DNA of 64,000 bases from assembly GCA_036877525.1 (NCBI GenBank), contig JAZGTH010000087.1, positions 3,418,001 through 3,482,000 on the forward strand, read 5' to 3'. This document shows positions 1 through 13,681 of the stretch, one piece after another. Numbering within the stretch: position 1 is the stretch's first letter; the number at the start of each line of letters is the position of its first letter. A program made the translations under genes and the position numbers. Source of the DNA: Chromobotia macracanthus. Lineage: Eukaryota > Chordata > Actinopteri > Cypriniformes > Botiidae. Below the pieces are notes generated by a model, which was not told where the DNA came from, did no database searches, and saw nothing but the letters and a program-made list of their open reading frames with translations.

Positions 1-1537
1 TAATAAGATTATTATTAATATTAATATATTTGAGATAAACCCTCCCCTAAATGGCACATAAATATCAAACAAACTGTGGCGGGTTGCTTTAAAGGTCAAT
101 TCATAAAGCCTTAAAATCAGAAGGAAATAATTGGTTGATAAGATTAACACCAATCCTAAACCAAACTCTGAAATCTGATTGGTTGATAAAAATGTTGTTA
201 CAAAACCTACTTGGCTAAAGTAAAACTTTAAAGCTGCTACTCAAGTACAGATGTACTTGTTGCATGTAGAGAAACTGCTACCATTTAGGAATGTGAGAAG
301 TGGAAAAGCATCTGGTCTGTTTGATCCTAGTCAGTGACTTCATCTAACAGACCTGCACTGTCACTAAAACATCCATTGTGTTGATTCGGCTTTCGTGCTA
401 TGACGAAGCTTGTTTTGATCACCACTGGAAGTCTTGAACAAGATGTTCCTCAATGTTATTGGACGGTTTTTATACTGTTATAAACGACTGGGCCCTATGA
501 ATGGGAGATGCAAGAAAGTGCTGGTCCAATCAAATGACAGATTCACAGAGAAAAACAAGGCACAGATATCCAATCAGCATCACCGCTACTGGGAGTACAG
601 AAGCCAACAGACAAATCAAGAGCAGTAAAACTTTTCATAAATGCAACTTATATTCATTTCCAGCCTGTCAGTCTGTAGCCAAATGAAAGGGAATTATGGA
701 ACACAGCTTTATTTTCATTGGCTGTGAGGTCTTTGCAAAACAATGGCCTAACATAATTCGTCAATGGTGAAATCTGAAACATGAGTTATGCATTTCATTT
801 AGGCCATTAAATTGTGTTTTTAAAAAAATCTGTCAGGGATGATGGATTTTTCTCAACAAAATACTTTAAGTACCTGTTTACCATGAAGTTGTTTTTGTAG
901 CTGCTTGTTATGAAATTCTGGGTACAAAACATGGCCATAATCACAAAAGAAAAATAGACAATCAAATGTAAAATTCCTTTGGACTTCTCAACTATTTGTC
1001 AGACCCGAAATGCCAAAATATAAACCAAATTAGTTATAAATTTAAATTGCATTGTCCCACTTAGCAAACTATGCATGCTATCAGTAAAGAGAAACTTGCA
1101 ATACATTTGTGGTAACAGTGTATGCATTTACTGTGATGCAGATGCGACGCAGGTTGTGTGCTCCCACGCAGCAAGACGCCAGAAACATTTTGTTCTCAAT
1201 ACTGTTTCTCATGCGCATTGCCCCAGTAGCCTTTATTCTCCATCAGACCTTCCTAAAACTTCTGCTATAAGCCCCCACCCACATCCTGCAGCCACAGGAA
1301 ACCCTTTATACAATATCATTTATCATCCATAACCTCAGCACCTCAGACAAAGATTTTCACAACCCAAAACACTGCAGTCATGGCTGTCTGACTCATGTGC
1401 CAGGCCGGCACACTACAGACTGTTAAAACTGACTGCTTTACAAATTGTTGATGAGGTCGAAACAAATTGTTAAAGGGGAAGAAACATTTAGGTGCTTAGT
1501 TTGGTTCTGCTTTGACCTCAGAGGACTGGAATGTTCA

Positions 1538-1640
1538 AGGCCACTGTAGTTCAACTGCAACACATTGCAGAAGAAGTACAAAGGTCACAGGTTTGAATCC
1601 CAGGGTGTGACAAGTAAATGACCAATAGAGTAAAACGATG
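1538..1640 (+). mobile_element. Possible tRNA-derived SINE head
   Basis: TGTAGTTCAACTGCAACAC resembles an A box, and CAGGTTTGAATCCCAGG, about 40 nt on, a B box. It abuts the oppositely oriented SINE at 1700-1943. The tail is not evident. Confidence 0.45.
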
Positions 1641-1699
1641 GTTGCTTAGCAGTTGGGTTTCTCAACTGGCTGTATTGCAGTGTATGGCTGAATGATCTT

Positions 1700-1943
1700 A
1701 TGTCTGTTGTGAAGTGATGTGCAGACCAAGTATGGTGACCCATCTTTGGAATTTCCATTTAAACCATCCAGGTAGTGCACATACCTGGACACACCCCAAA
1801 GCAGTGGGCAGACATTCACGGTGGTGCGTGGGCAGCCATTGGGGGTAAGGTGCATTGCTTACCCCCAAGAGTACACCAATTTTTATATTTCGGCCTTCTG
1901 GTTACAAGCCTGTCTCTTTAACCAGTAGGCCTCAACTGCCCCA
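1700..1943 (-). mobile_element. tRNA-derived SINE (full-length type)
   Basis: On the minus strand it begins GGCAGTTGAGGCCTACTGGT with an A-box-like region and GGCTTGTAACCAGAAGG, followed by the family core CCCCCAATGGCTGCCCAC, GCTTTGGGGTGTG, a GCACTACCTGGATGG block and CATACTTGG near the 3' end. This order is that of a very common teleost SINE. The B box is damaged (GGCCGAAATATAA). Confidence 0.75.
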
Positions 1944-4900
1944 AGCTGACAATAGGCATATTAAAACATGGTACGAACATCTATTTCTATGCGTTCGTAT
2001 AATTTATTGCTGAGCATCATCATGGATAGGACAATTTCCTGTATGTTAAATGACTCATGGCTGATTTAATTTGCGAACCACCAGCAGTTCTGACTAACAG
2101 TTCCGCACCCCAAAGAGTCAGAAACACCCATGAACCAGCTTGACATGACAAAAGCAGATATTGATCAGAGTTGATGTATAAATATTCTGAATAACTTCTC
2201 ATTTGTTTATATAAGTCTTAGGTAATGATGTTCATTCCCCAAACCCATGGAGTGTGGAGACATTTAATTTACCAAAATGACTGCGGTATGTTGATCTAAA
2301 CACAGAACAAATCGTGCTTTGCTTTGGTTAGTTTATTGGAAACTTGAAAAAAATTTGCAGAAAGCAGGATTCCCAAAAGAATTGCCAAGTCTGGACACAA
2401 ACATTATGTTTTTCTTTGAGAAAGAGTCTGGGCATTTTATAGGAATGTGAATCACACTTTGGGAGGGTATCCGAAGTTGATTAAAAAAATTTCTTCCATC
2501 TCAATTCAACTTACCTGCTATGTTTTTAGCTCAACTTTGGTTACAAAAATGAATCCAGATGCATTACTTCTGTTCCTGCAAGTTGCAATATTTTTTGTTC
2601 AGCATTTTTTACTTAACCCAAGAATCATTTTTATGATAAACGAAAAATGTGTGACTTTAAGTTGCTTTATTACTGCAAATTTAGAGATTTTATGCTCTTC
2701 ACCACACTGTACAGTGGTTTATCGATAACAGTTTAGTATGGGGACCAATTCCCACTTTGAACAATTTAAATACTAGCTTGCGCATTGGCTGTTACTTAGA
2801 AAATGCTTTATTTGAAATGCCTTATTTTACATGATCATGTTGTACATCCCTTACTCCTGCCCCATGCCTATACTTAAACACTACAACTGCAGTAAATTGG
2901 GAGTTTATTAAGGGAAAATTCGTAGCTTATGATGAATATGTATCCACATATTAAAGTGTTACCAATTTATCTTTATTTTCTATCTCTCGCTCTTTCTGAA
3001 AGGGGCATTGGCAGCTTTGTATCTATCTCTGATGGCTTTGATGTCCTCTAGTATAAATGTGCTGTGCTGAGTCTGGCCAATGTCCCATCATCCCCCTCAG
3101 AGCTGTGCTGCTATTAACACACTCTCGCATTACTCTCTACCCTCTGGCTCTCTTCAGCAGGTTTACACTAGGGGCCTTCGATCCAAGAGGGCCTCTGAGC
3201 TAGAAGAACCAATGTTACAAGAAACCAGAGCAGCCCACATGTGGCACAGATATCAGTTGGAAGGCAAAGAGGAATAATATTAGTTTGCACCTGTCTTCTC
3301 TAAGAGGCAGGGGTGGGGGGGCAATCTATCATATCAGAGTCACTGAGTCTAGTGAACTGACAGGAAGGCAACCAAGGCCAGTAAGCATTAAGATGAGACA
3401 GCTAGGGTGGGCTGATTACGTTGATCTAATGTGTGCGCATGTGTGTGAACTCCAGAGGCCTTGTGAAACAGATCATGTTTATCTCTTTCTCTGGCTGGCA
3501 TGTGGAAAGTGGGTCTCTTGCATTATGAAATATGATGAAACCACCCTGTGGTCTTCTGGAAGGAAAGCAGAAAAATACAGTTTTAACTCTGAAAAACAAA
3601 AAACTATACTTTCATACACATGCTTTACATATCTTTCTTACTGGTTATTAGATCATTTTGTTTCAACAATACCAGTTATACCAAGTCCTCCAAAATCACG
3701 CGTATTATCTGTTCATTTAATCTTCCGTCACAAATTGACATTTCTGCTTACTTTAAAATGTAGGCCACACTTTACAGTACAGCGTAGCTACATAAGTAAG
3801 TACTAAGAAATGTGCTTAATGGATTTTTGTAGAACTGTTTGTAATAACACATCCCTATTGTTATTGGTATTGTAAGTCAAGCATAGAGTAAAATCTGAAG
3901 CGTGACATAAGGGTTTCCTGATAATTCCAGGTTTATACTGGAGAAAGAAAATAGAGGTATAACAAATATCAGATGTGTATGCAAACTGATCAAATAACAT
4001 GGGGAAAGGGTTTATCAGAAATAGACCAATTTCTTGCTAAATAAGCAAATCACACAGAAATCTGCAGAGATTCGAATCCTTTTATTTGGCCGTGACCCAT
4101 TTTTCAAAGTTTCCAATATTTGTGCAACCCCACCTTCCCCACGAATAACAAAATTAAGCACTCATTTTTCTCTACATTCCAGCGCCATTTTTAAGATTCT
4201 GTGCCAAGTCTTTGCCAAATAAATTTAGGGGAATAAAACCGGAACCAAACCAGGTTCTCTGTAAGATCTGAACGTAGGAGCAATGTATAAAAAATGTCTA
4301 CCTCACTAAATTAAGAACAGGCTGTAATTATTCAGTTATTCTCTCTTATTAGGGTCCCTCCCCAAGTATCAGTTTCCGAAGCCAAACGAAATCTTATTAT
4401 CCTTGTGATCTGGTGACCCAGAAATCCAAGCCCTGAACAAAATTTAAAACAATATTCAACAGGGTTCATCTTAGTACACTGCTCACAGGGGAGAGATGCC
4501 ATGTTTGTTGACTCATTTACTCAGCGGAAAAAAGCGATAAATCTTGCTAACAAGAAGGGGACCTCCTAGTTGGTCATCCAATTTCTTGCACCCCTGGAGT
4601 CTGAGGGAGCCAGAACAGCCTCCAGGCACATGTTGTGGTCCAGCAACTTTAGTTACATTATGAATTATGGGAAGGCAGTGTGGCAGGGATTGTTCAGGCT
4701 CTCCAGTCTCCCTCCAGGGGGGAGAAAGAGTTTGTTTACTAAGTGACTTCATTCAAAGTGGCAAGATTCAAGGCTTTATATCTTTAAAGCTTGAACTGTG
4801 CTTTTTTAAGTTGAAATACTTCAATCACAGTGTAATATGCATAGATACCTACTGTATATGTAAGACATTTGTACATTGATTTTTCAGAAACTGTGAGGAC

Positions 4901-5929
4901 TGTCAAAACATGGTTTTGTTTTTCTTTGGTTGCACCACCTTTGTTACTCTTGAACACTCAGCTGTAAATTTGATTTCAGCTATGTAGAGTAATAATAAGT
5001 ATGCTATTTGCTGACAACAGACCAAAAGACTTTGCTCCAACTACTTTTTTGCCTATGTTTCTAGCATATAACCTATATCAAACATGTACATATAAAACAT
5101 TTATTCAAACTCTTTGGTTTATCCTTAACAATATTAGTGTACAAGAACTACCTAACAGGTGACTTTTCTATAGGAGAATACTACTAGTGATGACCAGATT
5201 TGAAAAAGAGCTTCAACTATTTTTGACTAAACATAACAGTAAAACATACTAAAAACATTTAAAGTGTTTTTGAGTACTCAGGTGACTTTAAGTATGTAGA
5301 CCTGGAAGAAAGTCAGAACCGAAACATCAAAGCTAATTTTCTTGAAAGGTGTAAGTGAACAAACCCAGCACCTGCCTACCAAAGCTCTGGGGAACTTTCA
5401 TGATTTATTATGAAAAAAGACAAAGGCAATGACAAGAACACCATACATCAAGCTTCTGGTGCCTCCAAGCTTTATCCAGATGTTCTTAAACATTGAACTA
5501 TATCCATCTCCCTGCCTATAATCTTAAAATGATAGTATGTTGCTGGCCATCATCAGTACATTGCAAATGTAGGCCTGTATTTTTCAAAAACATTAAGAAA
5601 AGCTAAGAGACCTTCAGCGGGGCGCTTACCTCAAGACTTGAAACATATGTGATGTAAAAACCTGAACCACATGCTGGTGTTCGAACTAGCTGTACTTATC
5701 TAAAATGAGAAACAGGGGTATCATGGGACCTGCTGGCATTTTGGTGCCTTCAGGCAAGTCCATATGTATGTTTTTGTTTTAAAAGCATCTAAATTTCCTT
5801 TAAATGTGTACACTGAACAGAGAGAAAGGCCCTTTTAGAGGAGTGTAAATGCATCAAACAAGAACTGAAATTATAGCATTGTACCTTCAGATGATGGCAA
5901 CTTTCTAACTTTCATGACATAATGTGTAT

Positions 5930-6030
5930 TATAAAACAGTTCTGGTGCTTGATGCCGATTGGTCAGTAGTTGTTTTATTCGCAATATAACACAGCTATGA
6001 GATCTTCACATACTTTTTGTCATGGTAAAA
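5930..6030 (+). repeat. Possible dispersed repeat fragment
   Basis: ACAGTTCTGGTGCTTGATGC followed by CGATTGGTCAGTAG and CAATATAACACAGC resembles a repeat class seen in cyprinids. A weaker relative may be at about 20825-20905. Confidence 0.3.
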
Positions 6031-7677
6031 TAACATTAAGCTAATATCACTGCATAGCACTCATAAGCTGGGCACACTTAATGATTGGCAGGCTGATTAT
6101 GAATGTCATTTGGTCATGACCACTGATTGTACCTAATCTGTTTCAGTTGGGCTCAGCCATTGTTTAAAGACGGCAGAAAGTCGTGAAGTGTGTGGTGTCT
6201 AAAGATTCTAGTCTTAGTATTCAACAGTCATTGCTAGTCATCCTCAAAAAACTTTCTTTAGACATGTTTAGTATTTGCAACTGCGTCTTTGATGACATCA
6301 CTGCCAGTACACAAACACAAGGAGAGAAAAGGCAAAAAGTGTTTGCAGTGTAAGATCAACTAGACAACATATGATTGAATCTGTAGCTTCTGGAGTCAGC
6401 TATTATGCAAGTATTTGAAATCTCTACATCACTAAAAATCACGAAAATCACTACATAAATGTAAGAATTTGTAAATGTAAATGTTTCTGATATTATACAG
6501 AGTTCATGCACAGTGGATCTCATCTTTGAGGCGTGTGGTCTATTGTCTACCCACTAAACCACTGTCTACCCACTGTTGTTATCCAATCTACATCAGAGAG
6601 TCTGAGAGAGAATCCAAGTCAACCAGACATTGTGAACATTGTGACAGGATAACATGCACAGCTGTTATGACATCACTTGCCATGTTGGCCCAATCACCAT
6701 CTACATGCAACAAGGAAAAATCATTACATTATGCTCTGTGGTTGATTGCCCAGTGATGAAGTAAAAAAGTCCACCACAAAATCAATACCCAAGCGAAGCA
6801 CTGCAACACACATTAACTGAGTCGCTCTGTTGACTGAAAATTGTTTTACACACTTTCTGTTGATCTCTCTTCTGCAATCAAAAGCAGGGCAGGCCACATA
6901 AAAAATATTAGCTTACACAAGAGGAACATTTTGCCCAATCACTGTTTCTCTTTGGCTTGGTGAATAATTGGACTACTGTATTGGGATAATTTGGCAAATC
7001 CTGAGTGTAGGTTTAACTGCCTTTCACAGCTGTGTACCTAGAAATATGTATTTGTAAATTAGAGACCAGTAGTAATAATAATTAGGGATTATAAAACACA
7101 GGTTGGCTTTTGCACGCAAGTCTATCAAGATCATTTTTGTAAGCTGATTTTTGTGTGCAGTTAATTCCCTAAACACATTAAAAACACATTCAATTTTAAC
7201 ACACAACCATGTGTCTCCTATATTTTACATAAACACACACACAAAAACACATGACAACAGTTACCATAATCACCACGCACGCACACAAGCAGTATTATCC
7301 TATAAAAGAACATCATTCTTCACATTGTTTAACAGAACCAAAAACAAAACCTTTTCTATTTATTTTACACTTCATGGATCTTCATGAATTTCAGCAAGGT
7401 TAAAAATCACCATCCTTACAGTAAATGATTGTATGGGTGATCGTCTTTTCCCTGTGCATGATGGGTAGTTTAATGAGAAAGCATGTGTGTTATTGTACAT
7501 AATTGTAGCCCCAATGGGGTAAATGAGCGTATGGTATGACATAATGGTCTAGATAATTTCTCCCATCCATCATAGCCTGTCTCTCTTCTGAGAGAAGTAA
7601 TGGTACAACAGTTTACAGTACAGTTGGAAACAATATCACTTAAATTGCAACACATGCCTTAAACCCTCCAGAGAAAA

Positions 7678-7795
7678 ACATCTACATGTATGCATCTGGC
7701 AGACACTTTTATCCAAAGTGTTCAATGTATACATTTTTTTCATCAAATATTCCCTAGGATTGAACCCTTGACCTAGGCGTTGCAAGCCAGTTCAG
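7678..7795 (-). mobile_element. tRNA-derived SINE (diverged)
   Basis: Minus strand: AACGCCTAGGTCAAGGGTTC, a B box, is followed by AATCCTAGGGAATA, an A-rich spacer and the tail CACTTTGGATAAAAGTGTCT then GCCAGATGCATACATG. This tail (TTTGGATAAAAGCGTCTGC in the consensus I remember) is typical of a major fish SINE group. Confidence 0.75.
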
Positions 7796-7944
7796 CTACA
7801 AAAACACTAGATTTCATCATTTACCACAAATGCTGATGTTGAATTGGTCACTTCTCTTCATGACCACCTGAGCACACATTTCTGCTGACAGATATGCTTA
7901 TTTGTGTATTTATCTTTAGGACTAAATAAAAGAAGCCATGTCAG

Positions 7945-8040
7945 AGCTGTAGTGTAGCAGTAACGCATGTGATCAGGCTCCATCAAGGATGCAGGTTCAA
8001 TTCTAAGCATCATGTGCTGATGCAACCCCCTTTTTGTAGC
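7945..8040 (+). mobile_element. tRNA-derived SINE head
   Basis: GCTGTAGTGTAGCAGTAACGC acts as an A-box region and GCAGGTTCAATTCTAAGC as a B box. The tail is missing or too diverged to see. Confidence 0.55.
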
Positions 8041-8324
8041 AACATAAAAATAATTTTTTTAAAAGATTATTTATTTAGGGAAATTCTAACTAATCTAAAT
8101 GTAACCAAAACAAATCCAAAAATTATTTTATCAATCATCTTTCCCCAATATTAGACTTTTTTTAGATGCAACATAACCAGCTTCAGGGCAGTTTGCAGTA
8201 CATTTACCCCTAAAGTACCCCTAAACAGAGACACAACTGATCATTTCATATGTAAAACTGTTCTGTCTCTGGAACTGATTCATTGCATATCACATCTTCA
8301 TCAGCTTGAGCAGATGTCCACCTG

Positions 8325-8410
8325 CTTTATCTCAGTGGTGCTTCATGGCTCCACTCACCCCAGTTCAAAGTTTCTGGGTTTGATGGCCATAAAACACATG
8401 TGAGAGGCTG
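8325..8410 (+). mobile_element. tRNA-derived SINE head
   Basis: TTATCTCAGTGGTGCTTCATGG is A-box-like and TTTCTGGGTTTGATGGCC B-box-like, followed by AAAACACATG, the order found in other copies here. No tail is seen. Confidence 0.5.
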
Positions 8411-10574
8411 ACGTGAACATTATTTAAACCACATTAAAAGACTCCCAACGCTCTCCATGTTTATGATCCACAAGGGTCTGGATGATTTTCACACAGTAAA
8501 CAACATAGCTTCTCATAAAAAGGTCATTTGAATTAGAAAGTCAGACATGGACATCTGTAATGCAGCCAAAACAAATTTCCACTAGCATATAATACTTCAA
8601 AAATGTGTAACAAAGCAATGAGCCAATGACGGCAAGAGCAATATGATAAAATATAAGAAGTTCCAACAATTTATAACATATGTTAATATTAATAATAATA
8701 ATCACAGTAACCAATTCTTCCACTAAGTGACAAAAATTAAAATATTATGCCATCACAGCAGCTTCGATTACCATGATTTGTCACTCATCCAATCAGGTTT
8801 TAGAATTATAATTTGTTTTTATAATGACCTAAACCATTCACAGGTGAACAACTGTGCATGCGTTTGAGATTTTACTATTTTGCAGTAGTATATTAATGTG
8901 CCATTATCAAATCGAAATAGTATTTTGAGTGTAATAAAACTATGATAGTTTCCTATGGTCTGTTCCTCTCCGGGTTTTACTGACCTACAAACAAAATCTC
9001 AGTCTGTGGAATGCATGACTAAGCCAAACACTGTACCATTTATAATCATGCTCTCTCATCCTATGTTTTACAGCATTTGTTACTCCCACAATTCCTTTAA
9101 CATTTCGTGAGACCTAGTGATTTTGTGTGTGTGTCTAAGACCCGAAACCTGCTCTACAAATACAGACGTAAAACTGCTTTCCCTGTCAGTGCCAGCAAAC
9201 GTTCATTATTACAGCATTTTATTTTACTGGAATGTTGCCAGTTTGGCTACAGTAATCATGCACAGCGATTAAAGCCCTAGTGATGTCATCCTTAGGGAGA
9301 CTCCCTGTTGGCTGGTGCTAAATCACAGATCAGAGCTGTGATGCTGTGGCTTGGCGTTGAACCTCTGTGGGCCTTGTGTTTAGGGAGAAGACCAGAGGCC
9401 TTCACACACCCATACACACACACTACCAAGCATTTGCAAAACAACCAGAAACGGAGAAGCTGTGGAGTATCTCTCATTATCTTAAACTTCATGACTGTGT
9501 ATCTCACGCACATACTTATGCATCCATGCATGTGTGACCACAAGCCCCTGGTACAACAGCATAGTAAAACACAAATGATCCATTACCACAAAATTGACCA
9601 AAGTAATTTACCTTGTCATTAGTTTATTTAATCATTATCATTAATCACAAACTTTTGGCTGGACTCAGTTCAGTCCTAATTGGCATAATTAGAGAACAAA
9701 TGGCTGGACAAAGAATTAATTGCATTAATATTTGCAGCTTATGCCCTTTCTCTATTTACATTTCATCAATAAGATCCACAGGCTACCCCATCTGCGGCTG
9801 TTCTTATGCGTCTGTGTGTTCTTTGCTAATATTGATTCTGTAAGTTAGCTGTGAACTCTGCTAATAGACTCTTTACATAGACATTTATGCCATACAGACT
9901 GAAGGGAAATGCTCGGATTGGCTGTCTTCCAGATGGCTTCTTCTAAAACACCCAGTGTAAGACACCCTATCCATTCACCCTCTACACCCATGCAACTGTA
10001 TCCAAAGGTACTTGACAACTCAATACAGGCAATCTGTTAATCTCCGCCTCTCAAAACAAACATATCAACATAAATAATGGTCCATATAATTTGTGAGGAA
10101 TATTTCCAAGTCTTATAAAGTCACACAATAAGCTTTGTGAGACACAACATTATATACTCTCGGATTATATAACAGCCTTAGTCTCAGTTTATTCTAATCT
10201 CTCCACATCACAGGTGTTGCTGGAATTGCTCTAAAAATACATTTGTATGAGAAAGACCAACAGTTGTCATAATATGCTAATGTTTTGCATTGATTACATC
10301 ATTTGATATTGGTATTATGACCAATGTAATAGACATCATTCCAAACATACAGGTCTGACATGAGTAAACGATGACAGAAAATGAACTTTCCCTAATTTCA
10401 GAAGCAGCTCTGAGAGGAGAATTGAGAGGTCATGGCAGATTAAAGATGGTCTAGACAGACAGCATCATTCCTGTCTCAGGGGTATTGTGTCACAGACAGA
10501 CATTACACTGTACAAAAGTGTGCCGACCATAGATACACAAAACTAGATCTGCACTGTGTAATCCTGAAGAGAGT

Positions 10575-10672
10575 AGCTGCACCCTTAAAAGTAAAGGTTT
10601 CACAGCGATGCCATAGAAGAACTATTTTTGGTTCCCCAAAGAACCTTTGATTGAAAGGGATATATTGTGACT
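10575..10672 (+). mobile_element. Fragment of a dispersed cyprinid repeat
   Basis: The sequence CACAGCGATGCCATAGAAGA followed by TTTTTGGTTCCCCAAAGAACC is characteristic of a widespread cyprinid repeat. Only a short fragment is present. Confidence 0.6.
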
Positions 10673-11391
10673 GTGGGATATATTCCGCTCTCATCAATAC
10701 ATCTTTGAATATTACATACACTTTTTTCCATTACAACACTAATTATTGGAATGATCAAAGTATGTTTTTGTATTTACTGTAAGGCAGGACAGACAAGCTT
10801 TTTCTTGCTGGTTCCCACCCTTTCTCTTTTTCTTACTGACAAAAACACCCAAATAAGTATTTTCACATGTCAGAATGTTTTCTCATAAAAAACGAGTACA
10901 AGCACAGGATTAAGTCCAGGGCATATCTCACCAGCTGTCTGCCAATGGGCTTGCAAACAAACCGCAAGATTTGGAGAAGAATGGAAGATGAAATGTTTGC
11001 TTGTTAAAGGAATCAAAGCTAATTGGAATTTCTAGTGTTCTCACAAGGGGACGTACAGAAACATTTTCAGGGATTTTCTTCAGCTGAGAGTTTCGCGAGA
11101 TGCCTCATTTGAGATGTTTGAATAGTGGGGAGTTGCAGGGGCATCACGCACTTATTTTTCTGAGGGGGTGCCGATGACAATTTCAACTCACCTTTTGTGC
11201 TGGGTAAGTTAAAAGATGACCAGGGAACAAAAACACTTAAAGATGTATTAGTTTAGTGAAATAAATGTCTTTTCTTGTGTAAGGGGAACTACATACAAAT
11301 TCCAGCCTTATGTATCTAAAGTCATGAGTTTAGATGACAGAATTTTCAGTTTAAACATGACACAAGACCTTTCTGGAGTGGCACTTAAATT

Positions 11392-11568
11392 GCTGGCTAT
11401 GGCTTAGATGTTAACAATCTGAACTGGTACCTGCTAGGTTGTGGGTTTAAACCCCAGGATCACCAACTGAGTCCTTGAGCAAGATGTATCCAAAGTTGCC
11501 AGAGTAAAAATATACTGCAAGTAACTTTGGATAAATTTGTCTGAAAAATTAATAAAAGTAAACAGTTT
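11392..11568 (+). mobile_element. tRNA-derived SINE (near full length, diverged)
   Basis: ATGGCTTAGATGTTAACAATC (A box), GTGGGTTTAAACCCCAGG (B box), GAGTCCTTGAGCAAGATG and the tail AACTTTGGATAAATTTGTCTG followed by AAATTAATAAAAGTAAA occur in the order expected of the fish SINE group with the GGATAAAAGCGTCTG tail. Confidence 0.75.
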
Positions 11569-13001
11569 CTTAAAGGTTATTGTACAACCAGATTGAGCGC
11601 AACCATACAAACAGTGTCTAATTCTGATGTGCACTACTATCCCTTGGCAAAATGGAAAACAGAATGTGACGTTTCACAATACACAGCCGTGAGACGCCAG
11701 GAAGAGGCATGGAGCCACTGAGGAAGATGGAGGAAGAGGATGCTGAACGCATCCCAGTCTCTCCCTGTCACCAGAAGCTTGACATTAAAATAATAGTTTA
11801 ATTTCATATACAGACACTCACAGTAACACATTCCATATTCTAAATTTAACTTTGTGGATGAGTGGATTGTTCCTTTGCTGTGCTTAGAGTGACGCAGGAA
11901 ACTGGATGAAAGAACAGACTGATGGTATCGGTGGAAACGTGTCTCAGATTCACTTCCATTAAAGATTTTTACTTAACAGGAGAAAGATGTTGTGAGCTTA
12001 TTTTTGTTGAAGAATGTGGAAGCTCTTCTTGCCTAATGATAATGAAGCTCCTTTCACATTTTTTCACTCTGTTTTGTCCAATGCATTCAACACATACATT
12101 TTCTCATGTTTCTCGTGTTTTCTAGGAATCAAACTCATGGTTCACGTCTTTGCCAAGTCACAATAGTGTGAATGCCACAGAATGCAATAATATGCCCTGA
12201 ATTTGGAGCTAATATCATACTCTTATTAATGCCACTTACACAGCTACCATTTTTGGAAAAAAAAATCTTCATTTAACAATTCTTGACTGATTTTGAGCCA
12301 AAAAATGTATGTTATTGTCATTTTCGAGTCACAGAATACAAGATTTAAATTGTTTGACCTTGCTTTGACATAAAACTAAATCTGCCTACATAGAAAATGC
12401 ATTTTGGCAAACAAAAAGGGATGTAGCTTTAAAATCACAGTTCTTGTCTGCTGTAACTACATATGATAGGCCCTTTCTAAATATATGACTACATGAAAAG
12501 ATTGAAAAAAGAAAAGATTTTTTCAAGAAGGCTTGAAAAGACTTTGGGATGACAATTTTCTGACACATTACACCACTATCTCGAAAGATCTTAGGATCTG
12601 AATGTCTTCAAAGCAACATGTGTGTGTATTATGTAAGAGCTGACTGAAACACTGACTCGAGAGTACAGACATACATCTGTGTTGTATTTCATTTCATTAT
12701 TTTCTTATCCTTATTATTCTAACAATTATTTTTATCATTCTACCTTTTAGTCCATTCTGCATTACCTTTATTAATGTTGTTTAATCTCGTGTTTCGTTTG
12801 TATTGTATCTTCACATGTTGAGATAAGGGAATAGTCTTCACCTCAAGGTTTTTCATAGCGTCATGGAACAATGTTGTTAATTAAAAATTGATTAATGAAC
12901 AAAATCATTTCACTAAAGAGTCTAGTCAGATCTAGTGCAAGACCTAGTGAACTGGACCTGAACCTTGGATGTTTGGTTCTATCACTCTTCTCAATGTTGA
13001 A

Positions 13002-13180
13002 GAGGGTTGTCCAGTCTTGCTCCTGAAGGGCCACTGTCCTGCAGAGTTTAAAACACACATGGACGAGCTACTCGAGGTCTTACAAGGCAGACTAGAAACT
13101 TCCAGGCAGGTGTGTTAAGGCAATTTGCAGCTAAACTCAAGACAGTGGCCCTCCAGGACAGAGTTTGGACACCCCTGCTG
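13002..13180. mobile_element. Inverted-repeat miniature element (about 180 bp)
   Basis: The left end AGGGTTGTCCAGTCTTGCTCC and the reverse-complemented right end AGGGGTGTCCAAACTCTGTCC are followed in both arms by TGxAGGGCCACTGTC. The centre contains AGAAACTTCCAGGCAGGTGTG. This is a well-known abundant cyprinid element type. Confidence 0.8.
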
Positions 13181-13649
13181 AAAAATTGCTAAATGCAGTA
13201 CCAAAACAAACCACATGAGGGAGTAGCACAATATGCCTCAACTTCATTGATATTAAGAGCTTTATGTTTCTCTGCCTCTGTTTTCAATCATCTATCCCCT
13301 TAAGAGCTTAAAACATGCTGGTGTCATCCAACAGTCAAAAAGATGAAAAAAAGAGGGCAATATAAGCACAGTGAAGCATCCAAAAATGCACTTTCTTTGT
13401 ATGTAGCAGAAACACAGTGAAGGAAATTCAGAAGACACAGAAAGTCTAAACCTGACCCCAAACTGTCTTAAACGAGAAACTGTTTTTGTTTTGTTTCTCA
13501 GTGGGTCCAGCAGAGAAAAAGTCATAATTAGTTTTGAAATCTTCACATTAAGAGTTTTAATATGCTGTCAGTTTATAAAGTAATACTGGGGAGATTATGA
13601 ATGCCACCAAACACACAAATCTAGAACATCTGCTGCGTGTGAATCTGGA

Positions 13650-13650
<1 letters not shown>

Positions 13651-13678
<28 letters not shown>
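13651..13678. repeat. (GT)n microsatellite
   Basis: Fourteen uninterrupted GT units. Confidence 0.95.

Positions 13679-13681
<3 letters not shown>

Larger units (their letters stand above)
1..5929. other. Gene-free interval
   Basis: AT-rich, apart from the SINE pair at 1538-1943. The longest open frame in the window (plus strand 3285-3806) lies here but resembles no protein family and has no splice or promoter context. I see no supported gene. Confidence 0.6.
6031..10574. other. Gene-free interval with SINE fragments
   Basis: Contains the SINE copies at 7678-7795, 7945-8040 and 8325-8410. Otherwise AT-rich sequence with only short open frames and nothing recognisable. Confidence 0.6.

Noticed and set aside
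1575..1605. Possible tRNA gene (B-box-like GGTTTGAATCC)
   Set aside because: No cloverleaf with a matching acceptor stem. The context fits a tRNA-derived SINE. The same applies to the B-box-like sites at 7730, 8000, 8385, 11450, 24850, 40980, 54585 and 63915.
3285..3806. Longest single open frame in the window (173 codons, plus strand)
   Set aside because: No recognisable domain, mixed low-complexity composition, no splice or promoter context. Such a length is plausible by chance in 64 kb.
4060..4085. GATTCGAATCC motif at about 4069
   Set aside because: Isolated B-box-like string without an A box or SINE features, taken as chance.
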